The notes under the pieces: model-generated | The model's database searches: none | The model's input: only the letters and a program-made list of their open reading frames with translations | Told to the model about the DNA's origin: nothing | Origin: Hydra vulgaris | Taxonomy: Eukaryota; Cnidaria; Hydrozoa; Anthoathecata; Hydridae | Assembly (NCBI RefSeq): GCF_038396675.1 | Contig: NC_088924.1 | Span: forward strand, 36,751,001 to 36,815,000 | Length of the DNA stretch: 64,000 nt | Direction of reading: 5' to 3' | Shown: positions 36,193 through 47,777 of the stretch, piece after piece | How positions within the stretch are numbered: the stretch's first letter is position 1 | Layout of the letters: every line of letters starts with the position of its first letter | Translations under genes and position numbers: made by a program

Positions 36193-39192
36193 TGACACAA
36201 CAAATAAAACAAAAACTTTTAAGTTTTTTGATAAAAATAATTCACTGCTTTTGAATAGAAATAAAGATCCTGATATAAATCTTTTTAATGAAATTGAAAT
36301 TGACTCTTGTTACTTAAATGTGGAGAAAGTATCTTGTTATTTTAACTCAACGCAACCATTATTTTCGACATTAACCCTATTAAATTAAAAGTCTTAAAAA
36401 AAACTTTAAAGAAAATCTTAAAGCTATGTTACGAAACATAAACCATGAATTCAAGGTAATATGTCTTTTAGAAACTTGGTGTCAAATTGAAGATTCCGTT
36501 AACTCGAATCTTCAATTACCAGGATACAAATCAATTCATCAAACCCGAGTTGGTGGCAGAGGAGGCGGAATATGTTTTTTAATTTATAATTCAATTTATT
36601 TTCAAAAATAAGAAAATCTTAGTAATTGTAATGCGGAATGTGAGTCGTTAACTATAGAACTACTGATTCATAACAAAAAAAGTGTTTATTTAACCGCAAT
36701 TTATTGACCACCTAGCGGAAATATAACAACGTTTGAAAACTATTTAGAACAGTATTTAGTAAGCGTTAGAAATAAACAAATATACTTAATGGGGGATTTT
36801 AATATTAACCTTTTAAACCTAAAAAATTATAATAAAGTCGAACGCTTTCTAAATCTCCTCTCTCAGCACAATATTTTACCATTAATTAATAAACCAACTC
36901 GCTTAACTCGTCAAACTGAAACTCTCATAGACAATATTTTTACTTATAACTTCTCGAAATATCACACTCAAAGCGGAACATAAAAACTGATATAAGTGAT
37001 CATTTCCCAATATTTTTCACATCAAATTCAATATACAAAGAAAAATCAATCAAGGAATCAAACAAATTAATAAGCGTTACAAAAAGAAAGATAGATAAAA
37101 ATACCATTGAAACCTTTCGTAACTATCTATCACTGGTAGATTGGGATCAACTCATCAACTACAAAGACGCAAATAACGCTTATGAATATTTTAACTTAGA
37201 GTTCAGTGATGCGTATGAAAAAGCGTTTCCAAAGCAAGAAAAAATAATTAAACTTAAAAGCTTACAAAGTCCATGGATTTTCCAAAGGTCTTATTAAATC
37301 TTCCAAAAAAAAACAAAGACTCTATGAAAAATACTTAAAAAAAAAAACTTACAAAAATGAAAACAAATACAAAAATTATAAAAACCTCTTTCAAAAAATA
37401 AAAAAACAAGCAAAAAAAATTATTATTCTAATTTATTGCAAAACAACATCGGAAATTTCAAAAACACATGGGATGTTATAAAAGAAATAATAGGAAAAAA
37501 AAAGATTGACTCTGGTAATACACTGCCTAAACGTTTAAATACTAATGATAAAAACATATTTATCAGTGATAAAAAAGAAATTGCTGAAAGCTTTAACAAT
37601 TATTTTATAAACATTGGAAAGTCGTTAGCAAATAAAATAACTCAAAGTAAAAAACTATTTAAATCACACTTAAAAAAAGTAGACTTTACAATGGATGAGT
37701 ATGACTTATCTCCTGATGAGCTTTGGAATGCTTTTGAAACCATAAAGTCCAGAAAAAGTTCTGGTCTTGATGACATAGACTCTAAAGTTGTTAAAAACGT
37801 TTATGACGTTATTGAGTATCCCCTAATGTATACCTTTAATCTCTCATTAAAAAATGGAGTTTTTCCTGACCGCCTAAAATTAGCACGCGTAGTTCCAGTA
37901 TTTAAAAGTGGAGATGACTCGACTTTATCTAACTACAGACCCATCTCCATACTCCCATGCTTCTCAAAAATATTGGAGCGCATAATGTACAATAGACTCT
38001 TTACATACCTTTATAATCATAACATCCTCTACAATAACCAATACGGATTTAAAAAAGGCCACTCAACTGAACATGCTGTAATAAAATTAGTTAATGAAAT
38101 TTTAAGTGGCTTCGACAAAAACAAACACACCCTTGGAGTATTTATCGACCTTTCAAAGGCTTTCGATACAGTGGATCACGAGATCCTTCTATACAAACGT
38201 TATAATTATGGTATAAAAAATAAAATTTTAAAATGGTTCAGTTGCTATATAAGAAACCGTAAACAAGCCTTATTTTACAATAAAACATACACTCCCCTTG
38301 AAATCGTCACATGTGGTGTTCCCCAGGGGGTCTATTCTAGGACCTCTGCTTTTCCTAATCTATATAAAAAACATATTTTTATCTTCCAGTATATTGAACT
38401 TCATTCTTTTCGCAGATGACACTCAAGCTTTCTATACCCACTCTAACATTACTACACTTTTTAATACAGTAAATCAGGAACTTGAAGAGTTGAGCGATTG
38501 GTTTAAAACAAACAAACTTTCTGTCAACATTGAGTACAAAAGTAATTATTTCTTTTTCACAAAACCATACAATTCAGACAAACTACCATTAAAACTTCCA
38601 GATATTCTATTAGACAGAGTGAGACTAAATCGAGCGTTCTCAGTTAAATTTCTCGCTAATATGAACATATTAGCTGGAAAGACCACATTAATATATTCAA
38701 AAACAAAATATCTAAAAACATTGGAATTATGCATAAAACCAGTTATAATTTAAATAATGCATGCCTTAAAAGTTTTTATTTTGCATATATACATAGCTAT
38801 ATTAACTACTGCAATATTGCCTGGGCTAGTACCTACCAATCAAAACTAGATTTAATATATAAAAAACAGAAACAAGCATGTCGTATATTAACAAACGCAA
38901 ATAGAAATACCAATTCTAAACATTTAATGAAGGAATTGAGAATTTTTAATATCTACGAACAAAATATCTATTGCATTCTTCTGTTCATGTTTAAACTTAA
39001 AAATGATCTGGTCCCTGAAGTCTTCAATAACTTTTTTCGCCTTATTAATCACAAATATCAAACAAAATACTCTATCAAGAACTACTATATTCCGAAAACC
39101 TCTTTAAGACAATCTAAATTCTCAATATCCAGCAGAGGACCCCAATATCAAGTAGAAGACGTATTTACATTATGCAAAGATACACCACATTA
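36188..39192 (+). pseudogene. LINE ORF2 (endonuclease and reverse transcriptase)
   Basis: Starts MADTTNKTKTFKFFDKNNS at 36188. Endonuclease blocks: HEFKVICLLETWCQ, GGRGGGICFLIYN, IYLMGDFNINLLNL (catalytic D/N) and ISDHFPIF-type remains near 36990. Reverse transcriptase: LKLARVVPVFKSGDD, LSNYRPISILPCFSKILERI, GVFIDLSKAFDTVDHEIL, and FILFADDTQAF (catalytic YxDD equivalent). One extra G in CCCAGGGGGTC (about 38330) shifts the frame inside GVPQGSILG. The C-terminal part is at 38729-39192. Stops elsewhere, so inactive. Confidence 0.85.
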
Positions 39193-39194
39193 TA

Positions 39195-40528
39195 TTAGGT
39201 TGCTGCAAAAATAATCTCGTTTTTCAACCGTTAACTTTGAACAAACATAACTCAGCATAGAATAAACTTTATTAATCGAAATAAGAACTATTACAATCAA
39301 CACATTTTTGCCAACGAGAAACAAGTTTATTTATGCCGGTAGCTTAAAATTCCGAAGTCCTGGAAGCGATGAAGTCATCAAAGGTCGTTTTGACATCCTC
39401 TCGGCTTTTGAAGCATTTCTCGTGGAGGAAGTTGTCGAGATGCTTGAAAAAGTGGTAGTCGGTGGGCGAGAGGTCCGGTGAGTATGGTGGATGAGGCAGA
39501 GTTTCGTAGCCCAATGCGTTCAACTTCTGCAGGGTCGGTCGTGCGACGTGCGGCCGGGCGTTGTCGTGGAGGAGAATTGGTCCCTTCATATTGACCAATC
39601 TCGGGCACATACATCGGAGCTTTTGATGCATTTCGTCGATTTGCTGGCAGTACTTCTCTGCCGTAATCGTCTCGCCAGGATTCAGGAAGCTGTGATGGAT
39701 GAGACCGGCTGCAGACCACCAAACAGTCACCATAACCTTCTTTTGGTGGAGATTCGGCTTCGGGAAGTGCTGTGGGGCCTCATCGCGGTCCAACCACTGC
39801 GCGGAACGTCGTCGGTTGTCGCAGAGGATCCATTTCTCATCACACGTCACGATCCGGTCGAGAAACGGATCGTTTTTGTTGCGCAGAAGAAGAGCAGACG
39901 ATACCTCAAAACGACGATTTTTTTGATTTTCGTTCAGTTCGTGCGGCACCCATTTGCTAAGCTTTTTTGACTTTCCTATTTGCTTCAAGTGGCGATCAAC
40001 TGTTGAGTTATGAACGTTGAGTTCTTCCGCAACCTCTCGTATAGTTTTGCGCGGGTCGGCTTCGATTAAGGCTCTCAATTGATCGTCATCAATCTCAGAC
40101 GGGCGTCCGCGACCCTCTTCATCTTCAAGGCTCTCCTTACCGCTGCGGAACTTTTTGAACCACCACTGTGCCATACGTTCGTTAGTGGTTTCTGGGCCAA
40201 ATGCAGTGTTGATATCGCGAGCTGTCTCGGCAGCTTTTCGGCCCATCTTGAACTGGAACAGAAAAATCGTGCAAATTTGTCTCTTGTCCATGATAGATTT
40301 GACGTCCTGTAAAAAATGACTAAATTATTATAAAACAAAACTAAATTATAAAATATTAATTATAAAATAAACAAAACAAAATTATAAAATAAAATACGAT
40401 AACTAGATCAAGCGAAAAACGCGCTTTTAAATAACATATAGCATGACATCTGCCAATAATAAATTTATTCAAAAATTCATCCAAAAATATAAAATATGAA
40501 AAACGAGATTATTTTTGCAGCAACCTAA
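39195..40528 (-). mobile_element. mariner element (DD34D), nearly intact
   Basis: Inverted repeats begin TTAGGTTGCTGCAAAAATAA at both ends (39195 and, reversed, 40528) and extend to about 32 bases. TA flanks at 39193-39194 and 40529-40530. Length 1334 bp, normal for mariner. It lies exactly between two LINE fragments of opposite orientation. Confidence 0.93.
39344..40291 (-). CDS. mariner transposase, one premature stop
   Basis: 315 residues from ATG 40291. DNA-binding HTH motifs: FGPETTNERMAQWWFKKF and REVAEELNVHNSTVDRHL. The linker motif WVPHEL is at about 114-119. The catalytic triad is complete: D151 (VTCDEKWILCDN), D243 (LLHDNARPH) and D278 (YSPDLSPTDYHFF), with 34 residues between the last two. 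The ORF stops after RTSEF, but the same frame continues 23 codons (ATGINKLVSRWQKC to SSYFD) to a TAA at 39272-39274. So a single nonsense codon truncates a normal ~339-residue protein. The catalytic domain is whole. Confidence 0.92.
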   Translation of the reverse strand: MDKRQICTIFLFQFKMGRKAAETARDINTAFGPETTNERMAQWWFKKFRSGKESLEDEEGRGRPSEIDDDQLRALIEADPRKTIREVAEELNVHNSTVDRHLKQIGKSKKLSKWVPHELNENQKNRRFEVSSALLLRNKNDPFLDRIVTCDEKWILCDNRRRSAQWLDRDEAPQHFPKPNLHQKKVMVTVWWSAAGLIHHSFLNPGETITAEKYCQQIDEMHQKLRCMCPRLVNMKGPILLHDNARPHVARPTLQKLNALGYETLPHPPYSPDLSPTDYHFFKHLDNFLHEKCFKSREDVKTTFDDFIASRTSEF

Positions 40529-40559
40529 TAATATATAATAGGCTAAAGATTTAACAAAT

Positions 40560-42713
40560 ACATTTTACATACATTTTTAGTAGAATTTTAGAATGTTGCC
40601 CAAAGAGAGAATTAATTTTTTTAACTTAATTTTAAAAACAGGAAGAGTAATAGAAGGATCAAAGTTTGGTAATACTATTTTATTCCAAAGATGGGGTGCA
40701 CGATATGAAATACAAAATTGATTGAACGTAGTTCTACAAAAAGGTTCATTTAAAAAACTCTAATTTCTTAACGTGTATTTATTTATTTATTGGTTTTAAA
40801 AATAAAAGGTCGTTAAAAACAAATAAAGATAAATCGTTTTTCCATAAAAAAGTAAAACGTAAGACATTAAATACGTTCAGTTTATAAACATCTAGAGCCT
40901 TCATATAATCAAAAAAATATTTTGAATGTGAAAAGCGATCCGCATAATTAAGTACGCGGATTGCATTGTTCTGACGGCGATAAAGATGTTGTAATTTACT
41001 TTTATCCGTACTTCCCCAGGCGATGATTGCATAATTTATATAATTGTGTATAAATGAATAACAGAGTTGGGTTAAGTTTTTTTTGTTTAGATAATTTCGG
41101 GCTTTGTATAAAATGCCAATATTTTTGGAAATTTAAGTGCTTACATGATCAATATGTTTCTCCAAGTAATATTCTCATCAAGATAAACACCTAAGAATTT
41201 TATAACAGTATCTCTTTTTATTATCGTTTCATCAATATAAATTTGAGGCATATTACTTGGTAAAAAACGTTTTTTTGCGCAGGAGTGAAAGATAATCCAT
41301 TTTGTTTTGTTAATATTTAAAGTTAATTTATTAGCTTTGAACCAATTAGAAATAAAATTGAGTTCTTTGTTTGAAGTTGAAAGAGTTCATAAACATCAGT
41401 ATGGAATAAGAAAAGATTAGTATCATCAGCGAACATTATACTTTTCAATTTGGAAGCATTGTTTATGTCGTTTGCATAGATTAAAAATAGTAGTGGTCCG
41501 AGAATAGAACCTTGTGGAACACCACAGGTTATGCTCAGGGGTTTACTTTGCTGACCATCATTACTATACAAAAGTTGTTTTCGATTTGTTAAACAGCTTT
41601 TAAACCATTTTAAGATTTTATTGTTTAAACCATAATGTTTAATTTTTTTGATTAAAATGCGGTGGTTGACCGTATCAAAAACTTTTGATAGGTCAATAAA
41701 AACACCTAGTGTATATTAAGATTTTTCAAAAGGTTCAGAGATTTTATGTATAAATTGAATAATGGCATGTTCAGTTGAACTCCCTTTTCTGAAACGATAC
41801 TGATTGTCATGAAATAAGTTGTTGTAATTAAAATAATTGTATACTCTGTTGAAGATAATTCTTTCTAAAATTTTAAAAAATATAGAAAGAACAGAAATAA
41901 TTATACGATAATTACTGATATCTGATAATTACTGATGATCTGTCGCCTTCTTTATGGATAGGCGTAACCCTGGCAAGTTTTAAGCGTTCAGGAAAAATAC
42001 CTTGATGAACAGATGCTCTGAAAATTTTAAAAAGAATATTTTTTAATTGTTCGTAGCAATCTATAGCAATATTCCCGTTTATTTCATCTGCACCAGGCGC
42101 TTTATTTTTTTTTAAGGATTTGAAAGCTTTTTCAAACTCATCAAATGATAGTTCGGCAGATAATTCTTCAGAGCAAATATCTTTGTCAATAGGTACCAAA
42201 AAATCATAAAATGAGGTTTGGGTATTTAGTATTTTTCTTGACAGAGTTGATCCAATTTCAGTGAAATATTTATTGAATTCATGAGCTATTATTTGTGATT
42301 TATACAAGCTATTGTTATCGACTTTCAGCATTTGTAGCAAAGAGGTTGAGCATGTTTTTTGTTTAATACTTTCTAAGTGCTTTTTGAGTCTTTTTTAACT
42401 TTATTAATTAATTTTGAATAATAAGTTTTTTTTAAATTTTTTCAAAAAGATTTTTGTAATCTTTGTAAATTTTTTCGCTAGTTGGTGTTTTTGTTTTTAG
42501 ATATTTTATGTATAGATTTTGTTTTGTTTTGGATGATTTTTTGAATCCTTTGGTAATCCAGGGAATATTAAAGTGTTCTGTTTTTAATGTAATTGTAACA
42601 ATTGGGAAATTAGATTCGTAAATAGAGGTGAATGTTTCAAAGAACTTTTCATAAAGGTTGTTTGCGTTTTCATTAGAATTTAAGTGTTTCATGGGAATTA
42701 AAGTGTAACATGT
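40560..42713 (-). pseudogene. LINE ORF2, reverse transcriptase and C-terminus
   Basis: Minus-strand blocks in order: NLYEKFFETFTSIYESNFP (42.65 kb), PERLKLARVTPIHKEGDRS (41.96 kb), ITCGVPQGSILGPLLFLIY (41.53 kb), SIMFADDTNLFLF (41.43 kb, catalytic), and the C-terminal end FCISYRAPHLWNKI to ILSLGNILKFY near 40.6-40.7 kb. Several frameshifts and stops. Related to, but distinct from, the plus-strand LINE at 36-39 kb. Confidence 0.82.
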
Positions 42714-43222
42714 CCTACTGTTATTACACGGCCTGATTTGTTGCATTTTCCGTAAAAAATTAAGAGGCCAGTTATTTTACGGCTTTTTTTTTAATTTTAA
42801 ATTATGTGTGAAAGGTTTTATTAACAACAACAACAATAACAATATATTTACCAGAGAATATTATACTAAGGTGTTGAATAAAATATTGTATGATAATATT
42901 GTAACAACTACTGTATAAATATTTGCTTGTATGCATTGGCTCATGCTTTTATAGTCATTTAATATGTAATGTATTCTAAACTGATTAATATGTGAATGTA
43001 TTCTGACTGATTGCCTGTTTCATTATATTCCATATGAGAGTGGAATAATGAAAAAGACACACAGAAAGTCTATTTTTATTACTGTATATAGTCGAACTGC
43101 TTTTTTATGCAATGTTATTTAAGTGGAGATTCCAATAATAAATGTAATTCCAATAATAAATGTAAATGAACTTTATATTTAAAAATAACTGTTACATTTT
43201 TTTGATTCGTTTTAGTAATAAA

Positions 43223-44151
43223 ATGGTTAATAAATGTGTTGTTACAAACTGTAAAACTGGTTAGTCTAATGGTCCAAAAAAGTCAACATTTCATTTTCCT
43301 GAAGAATTTGATTTGCGAGAACGATGGATATACTTTGTTAATAGAAAAGATTGGGTTCCATCAAAATATTCAGCTATTTGTGTGAATCATTTTGATGACA
43401 AATTTATTTATTACAATAAAGATGCACCTTGAAATGGAATCTTCTTCCAGTTACAACTATTCAAACCGATGAAATAAGTGGATCGTCAACTCTATCTTGA
43501 AGATATTCAAAGTGTTGATAAAATAATTAATCTTGATTCTTTGACAGAAAAACATTCTCCGCCAGGCTTTACATTTAAAAAAATTCATGATAGTGTTGTT
43601 TATTATAAACTATGTTTTGATGAAAAATCAGGCATACCAACTGTTTTTGAGTCAATAACTGTAAATAAAGATCTTTATGTTTCATTGTCATATAAAGGCT
43701 ATCATATTTCTTTACCTGAATGGTTTCGTAGTGGTCATAATTGCAAATTAACAAACTGTAGTATGTTAGAAAATTTTCCTGTCTATATTAGAAATAAAGC
43801 CAATGGTATGAATTCAATTTTGACAGAGGTAAATGAAATTTGATACTATTCTCCTCAAGGCAGACCTCCATATTCTGCATCCATTATACGTTATGCACTA
43901 ATTTTACGTCACACTTCAGCACAGTCTTATAAGTTAATGTTAGAACAACTAGCTTAAAATATAAATGATATAAATGCGTATAAAGCTATAACAGTTTTGT
44001 TACAAAAATATTTTGTATCAAGTGATTGTGTGCTTCTTGTGGATGAAATGTATCTGCAAAAAGCAGGCCAATATCAAAGTGGGAATTATTATATTGGTGA
44101 AGAAAATATATATTGGAGTTTTAAAAATATCTATTGTATGATATAATTCAT
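43223..44151 (+). pseudogene. P-like transposase, N-terminal half
   Basis: ATG 43223 opens a THAP finger: MVNKCVVTNCKTG, a TAG stop, then FHFPEEFDLRERWIYF and SAICVNHFDD (C2CH). After further stops: LPPGFTF-type SPPGFTFKKIHDSVVYYKL (43.56 kb), HISLPEWFRSGHNCKL (43.7 kb), and YSASIIRYALILRHTSAQSY (43.87 kb). VSSDCVLLVDEMYLQKAGQY (44.03 kb) carries the first RNase H-like Asp (LLVDEMYLQK), as in P-element/THAP9 transposases. The piggyBac then interrupts. Confidence 0.82.
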
Positions 44152-44165
44152 TTAACCCTTTAACA

Positions 44166-44275
44166 GTCCATGCCGTAATAATACGCAAATCCAAAGTGGT
44201 TTCTAAATGTCCATGCCGTAATATTACGCAAACTAAAAGTGGTTCCTGGATGTCCATGCCGTAATATTACGTTTT
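44166..44275. repeat. Three ~48 bp subterminal repeats of piggyBac
   Basis: GTCCATGCCGTAAT(A)ATTACGCAAA recurs three times with spacers AAAGTGGTTTCTAAAT/AAGTGGTTCCTGGAT. Each contains the palindrome CGTAATATTACG (first copy with one change). They resemble transposase-binding subterminal repeats; the right end has only one partial copy, an asymmetry known for piggyBac ends. Confidence 0.75.
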
Positions 44276-44408
44276 GGTGTATCTCCTCATAATTTCTTTG
44301 TTTTTATGAGTAATTATACTTCTAATCGTCACAAAATTTATTACTGCATAATTAATAAGCTTTTTATTCAATTTTTTACTTTAGCACGTGTTTACTTTTA
44401 TTTTAAAT

Positions 44409-46178
44409 ATGGCAGACAAGCAATTTTTTTCAGTGCAAAAATCATTAACGAAAAAGCGAATATTTACTCACGAGGAAATAGAAAATTATATATTCGATAA
44501 AAACGAGGAGTTGAGTGAGGTTTCAGAAGAAGAGTATAGTTTATCTGATGTTTCTGATGAAGAAAACTCCGAACCAGAGATATTAGAGTTAAGTTTAGAA
44601 GAAGAAATGCCTGCATTTGTTGATGCTCTTAGTTCTAGTGACAATTCCTTAGAAAATGTATTTCCTGGCTCATACACACCGATTTGGAAATCTGAACCTT
44701 CAAATAATGGAGTTCACTCCTTTGAATTTACCGGTATTTCTGGGTGCAATCAAGATATAGTCAAAAATGATCCTCTTTATTTGTTTGAGCTTTACTTTAC
44801 AGATGAAATTTGTGAGTTTATTGTTAATGAAACTAATCGATATGCTTCCCAAACTATAAATATAAAAGAATTATTAATTAAATCCAGAATGAGGCGTTGG
44901 TTGCCTGTGACAGTTTCAGAGGTCAGACAATATATTGCAATTTTTTTATATCAAGGAGTACTTTGGAAGCCCTCGTATGAAATGTATTACACCACAAATC
45001 CATTGTTTGCAAGTGCTGGTATTAAGTGGTTGTTATCCTATAACAAGTTCAAGTTAATCGATAAGTTTATTCATTTTGTTGATTCTAGCACATTACCAAA
45101 TAAATATCCTGTTTTATCCAAAATAAGCACAGTATGGGATTATTTGACAAAAAAATTCCAAGAGGTGTATACACCTACACAAAATATATCAATTGATGAG
45201 TCACTTTTGTTGTGGAAAGGTAGACTTTCTTGGAAACAGTGTATTCGCAGCAAAAGTGCCAGATTTGGTATAAAAACTTTTTCATTATGTGAGTCAGATT
45301 CAGGATATGTATGGAAATCCATTTTATATACAGGATCTGAGCTGACTAATACTCTAAGTTCAGATTATCGCTACGTTGCAACAAAAATCGTTATGTTTCT
45401 TATGGATGGCTTACTTGATCAGGGTTACAAACTTTACATTGACAGCTGGTATTCTTCCTACGAGCTTTCATCAGTATTATTGCTAAGATCTACAGATACC
45501 ATAGGAACACTTCGAAAAAACAGAAAAGGTTTACCTATTTCTATCCATGAAAAGTTAAAAAAAAATGAACGCAAAGTTCTTTACGAAGAAAAAACAAATA
45601 TCATGATAACACATTGGAAAGATAAAAAGGATGTTTATACCATTTCAACTTGCACTATTGATGGAACTAAAAATGTTTTAAGAGCTGGGAAAGAAAAGTT
45701 AGTTCCTTTAGTTGTTGATGATTATAATCAAAGTATGGTAGGCGTGGATAGAAGTGACCAAATGATGACATCATACGAAGTTGAAAGAAAAAGGGTAAAA
45801 AAGTGGTACAAGAAAGTGTTTACTCATTTAATTAATCTAGCTGCATTTAATGCACAAATAATTTGTAAAAAAATGGGTCGTAATATGACACCTTTAAACT
45901 TTAGAACAATGTTAATCACATCGATGATTCAACGATATGGCCAACAGCCAAAAAAATCTCACTCTAGATTGGTAGCAAACAACCCCTTACGCTTGATTGA
46001 CCGACATTTTCCATCATATGTGCCAGCATCTGAAAAAAAAATTAATGCTCAGAGAAGGTGTGTGGTATGTCACAAACAAAAAATAAGAAAAGATTCTAGA
46101 TATGAATGTGTAGAATGTGATATAGGACTATGTGCAGCTCCATGTTTTATGACTTTTCACACAAAGACTGAATATTAG
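44409..46178 (+). CDS. piggyBac transposase
   Basis: 589 residues from the first ATG at 44409 (MADKQFFSVQKSL). An acidic N-terminal region (SEVSEEEYSLSDVSDEENSE) is followed by the DDE_Tnp_1_7 domain. Catalytic Asp candidates are D263 (ISIDESLLLWKGR), D345 (LYIDSWYSSYEL) and D447 (MVGVDRSDQMM), the normal piggyBac DDD set. The C-terminus has a Cys-rich cross-brace finger (RRCVVCHKQKIRKD, YECVECDIGLCAAPC, FHTK) typical of piggyBac. Length and all motifs are normal and the frame is open throughout, so it could be functional. A GTG-led extension of 7 codons upstream is unlikely to be used. Confidence 0.96.
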   Translation: MADKQFFSVQKSLTKKRIFTHEEIENYIFDKNEELSEVSEEEYSLSDVSDEENSEPEILELSLEEEMPAFVDALSSSDNSLENVFPGSYTPIWKSEPSNNGVHSFEFTGISGCNQDIVKNDPLYLFELYFTDEICEFIVNETNRYASQTINIKELLIKSRMRRWLPVTVSEVRQYIAIFLYQGVLWKPSYEMYYTTNPLFASAGIKWLLSYNKFKLIDKFIHFVDSSTLPNKYPVLSKISTVWDYLTKKFQEVYTPTQNISIDESLLLWKGRLSWKQCIRSKSARFGIKTFSLCESDSGYVWKSILYTGSELTNTLSSDYRYVATKIVMFLMDGLLDQGYKLYIDSWYSSYELSSVLLLRSTDTIGTLRKNRKGLPISIHEKLKKNERKVLYEEKTNIMITHWKDKKDVYTISTCTIDGTKNVLRAGKEKLVPLVVDDYNQSMVGVDRSDQMMTSYEVERKRVKKWYKKVFTHLINLAAFNAQIICKKMGRNMTPLNFRTMLITSMIQRYGQQPKKSHSRLVANNPLRLIDRHFPSYVPASEKKINAQRRCVVCHKQKIRKDSRYECVECDIGLCAAPCFMTFHTKTEY

Positions 46179-46413
46179 AACTTATTTTTTATAAAAATTC
46201 TCTATTATTATAGTATGGTTATAAATTCTTATACATGAATAATAGTGTTTTTTAGTGTTTAATAGTGTTAAAATAGTAAAAACTTTTTATTTAATTTAAA
46301 AGTAAAAAAACGAAGTTTTAAAAAAGCCGGGACATTTAGAGACCACTTCAAGAAAAAACGCAAAACTTATAGCGACCGTTTTTAAGAAAACGCGCGGACT
46401 GTTAAAGGGTTAA

Positions 46414-47350
46414 TAAAAATTTTTAGAAATAACTTGATGAATGAAAAAAAATTGGTTTTTCCTTCTTTTTCGTTTGATATCTTCAGAGACAAAGCTGAAG
46501 CTCCAGCTGGTTTTATTACTGGTTTTATTACAGCTCAGCAATGCTGCAGTAAAAGGAGATAAAACCCCACATTTTATAGAGAAATTGCAAATTAGATTGA
46601 AATTTGGTTGACATGTGAATATTTTACTTTAATCAAACAAACTTCTCATGCTCTTATCACAACATTACGTGCAACTGCATCTCTTATTGATGATTTGCTT
46701 GAAGAAAGCTATACATTAGTTCTTACTTCCAAGTTACAAATTGATCCTTTGGAGCAACGCTTTAGTAAGTATAGACAAATGAGTGGTGGTCGATTTCATG
46801 TAAGTCTTTTAGAAGTTTGCAACAGTGAAAAGATTTTGGCAGTAAGATGTCTTCTAAAGGAAGATATTTATTTCTGGGATGAAAATATTTATCAAACATT
46901 TGAATACTCTGCTTTAAAAAACATAATGCAAGATATTGCATTGTTGTCTTCCGAGATATTAGAGTGTCAGCTAACTGAAGAAAGCTTGCTGTTACTATAC
47001 CAGGCTACATTGCTAAAAAATTTAAAAAACATTAAATGTCTATCTTGTGGTTAAAAAATGGTTTCTACAAACTAAGATGTTCCTAATAACGAATATCTGA
47101 AAATACTATCAAGAGGTGGACTTATATGTTCAAGTCAATCCTTGTCTGATTTTATTTGTCATCTTTTAAGTATTCTAGATATGATTTCTCCTATTCTAAT
47201 CAAACATTGCAGTTATTCTTTATTAATCAAAAGTTTTGCAGAACAAATTTTTAAGATTTATTATAGCAGTGTTGATATTACATGCGAGAATCACCAAGAA
47301 TTGGGAATTAAATATGGATCTCGAATTGTCATTAATTTTTTTTAAAATAA
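46414..47350 (+). pseudogene. P-like transposase, C-terminal half
   Basis: Continues after the piggyBac. Recognisable are NAAVKGDKTPHFIEKLQIRL, then LQIDPLEQRFSKYRQMSGGR followed by FHVSLLEV, the conserved DPLExxFxxxRQxxGG block near the end of P-like transposases. 47142-47340 is a poorly conserved end. Stops at about 46608 and 47054. Confidence 0.8.
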
Positions 47351-47777
47351 TTTACAAAAGGAAACTACAGATTCTGTAAGAAAAGATCAGGTAAAAGAGT
47401 TTAAAAAAAGACAAAGAACTGACAGCTAGTGCTAATAAAAGATTTTTTCTTAAATCTTTAATACATATAAAATTACAAACTTTTGTTTTTATTTCCTGAT
47501 AAGAGTTGTAAGTAGTCTTTGCAATATGTAAGTTTGTTTTAGTAGCATTTTGATACATAGCTACTTCAAAGCCTATTTCAGTATTTCATATGTTATTGGA
47601 ATATTCTGAAACAGGGAATCAGTTAGCGAAAAATATTGTATAGCACAATGTAATTACATAATGATAATCTCAGGTATTCCTCAACCATTTTAATAAAATA
47701 AACATTTGCCGTAAAAAAACTGGCCTCTTAATTTTTTACGGAAAGTGCAACAAATCAGGCCGTATAATAATAGTAGG

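Larger units (their letters stand above)
31600..39192 (+). mobile_element. Two-ORF CR1/L2-type LINE, split by another LINE
   Basis: ORF1 (31693-32444) and ORF2 (36188-39192) belong to one element. Between them sits a second LINE (about 32490-36187) ending in a 28-base A tract. Two further copies of the same type, at 57.5-60.7 kb and 61.0-62.9 kb, have ORF1 and ORF2 separated by only about 100 bp, which shows the interruption. The 3' end is cut by the mariner at 39195. The 5' end is approximate. Confidence 0.8.
44156..46409 (+). mobile_element. Intact piggyBac element
   Basis: Perfect 14-base terminal inverted repeats CCCTTTAACAGTCC, flanked by TTAA on both sides (44152-44155 and 46410-46413), the piggyBac target duplication. 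Subterminal sequence is also inverted: AGTGGTTTCTAAATGTCC near 44190 matches the reverse complement of 46335-46355. It contains one uninterrupted transposase ORF. Nested in a P-like element that is itself nested in a LINE. Confidence 0.96.
42714..47777 (+). mobile_element. P-like THAP element, split by a piggyBac
   Basis: Left end 42714-42783 and right end 47708-47777 are inverted copies: both contain CGGCCTGATTTGTTGCA and CCGTAAAAAATTAAGAGGCC. The ~70 bp terminal repeats enclose a plus-strand THAP transposase pseudogene interrupted by the piggyBac at 44156-46409. Without that insertion it would be about 2.8 kb. The expected 8 bp target duplication is not clear. It lies within the minus-strand LINE. 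Confidence 0.82.

Noticed and set aside
39491-39970. Plus-strand 159-codon ORF within the mariner
   Set aside because: It is the antisense shadow of the transposase, which has all family motifs on the minus strand.
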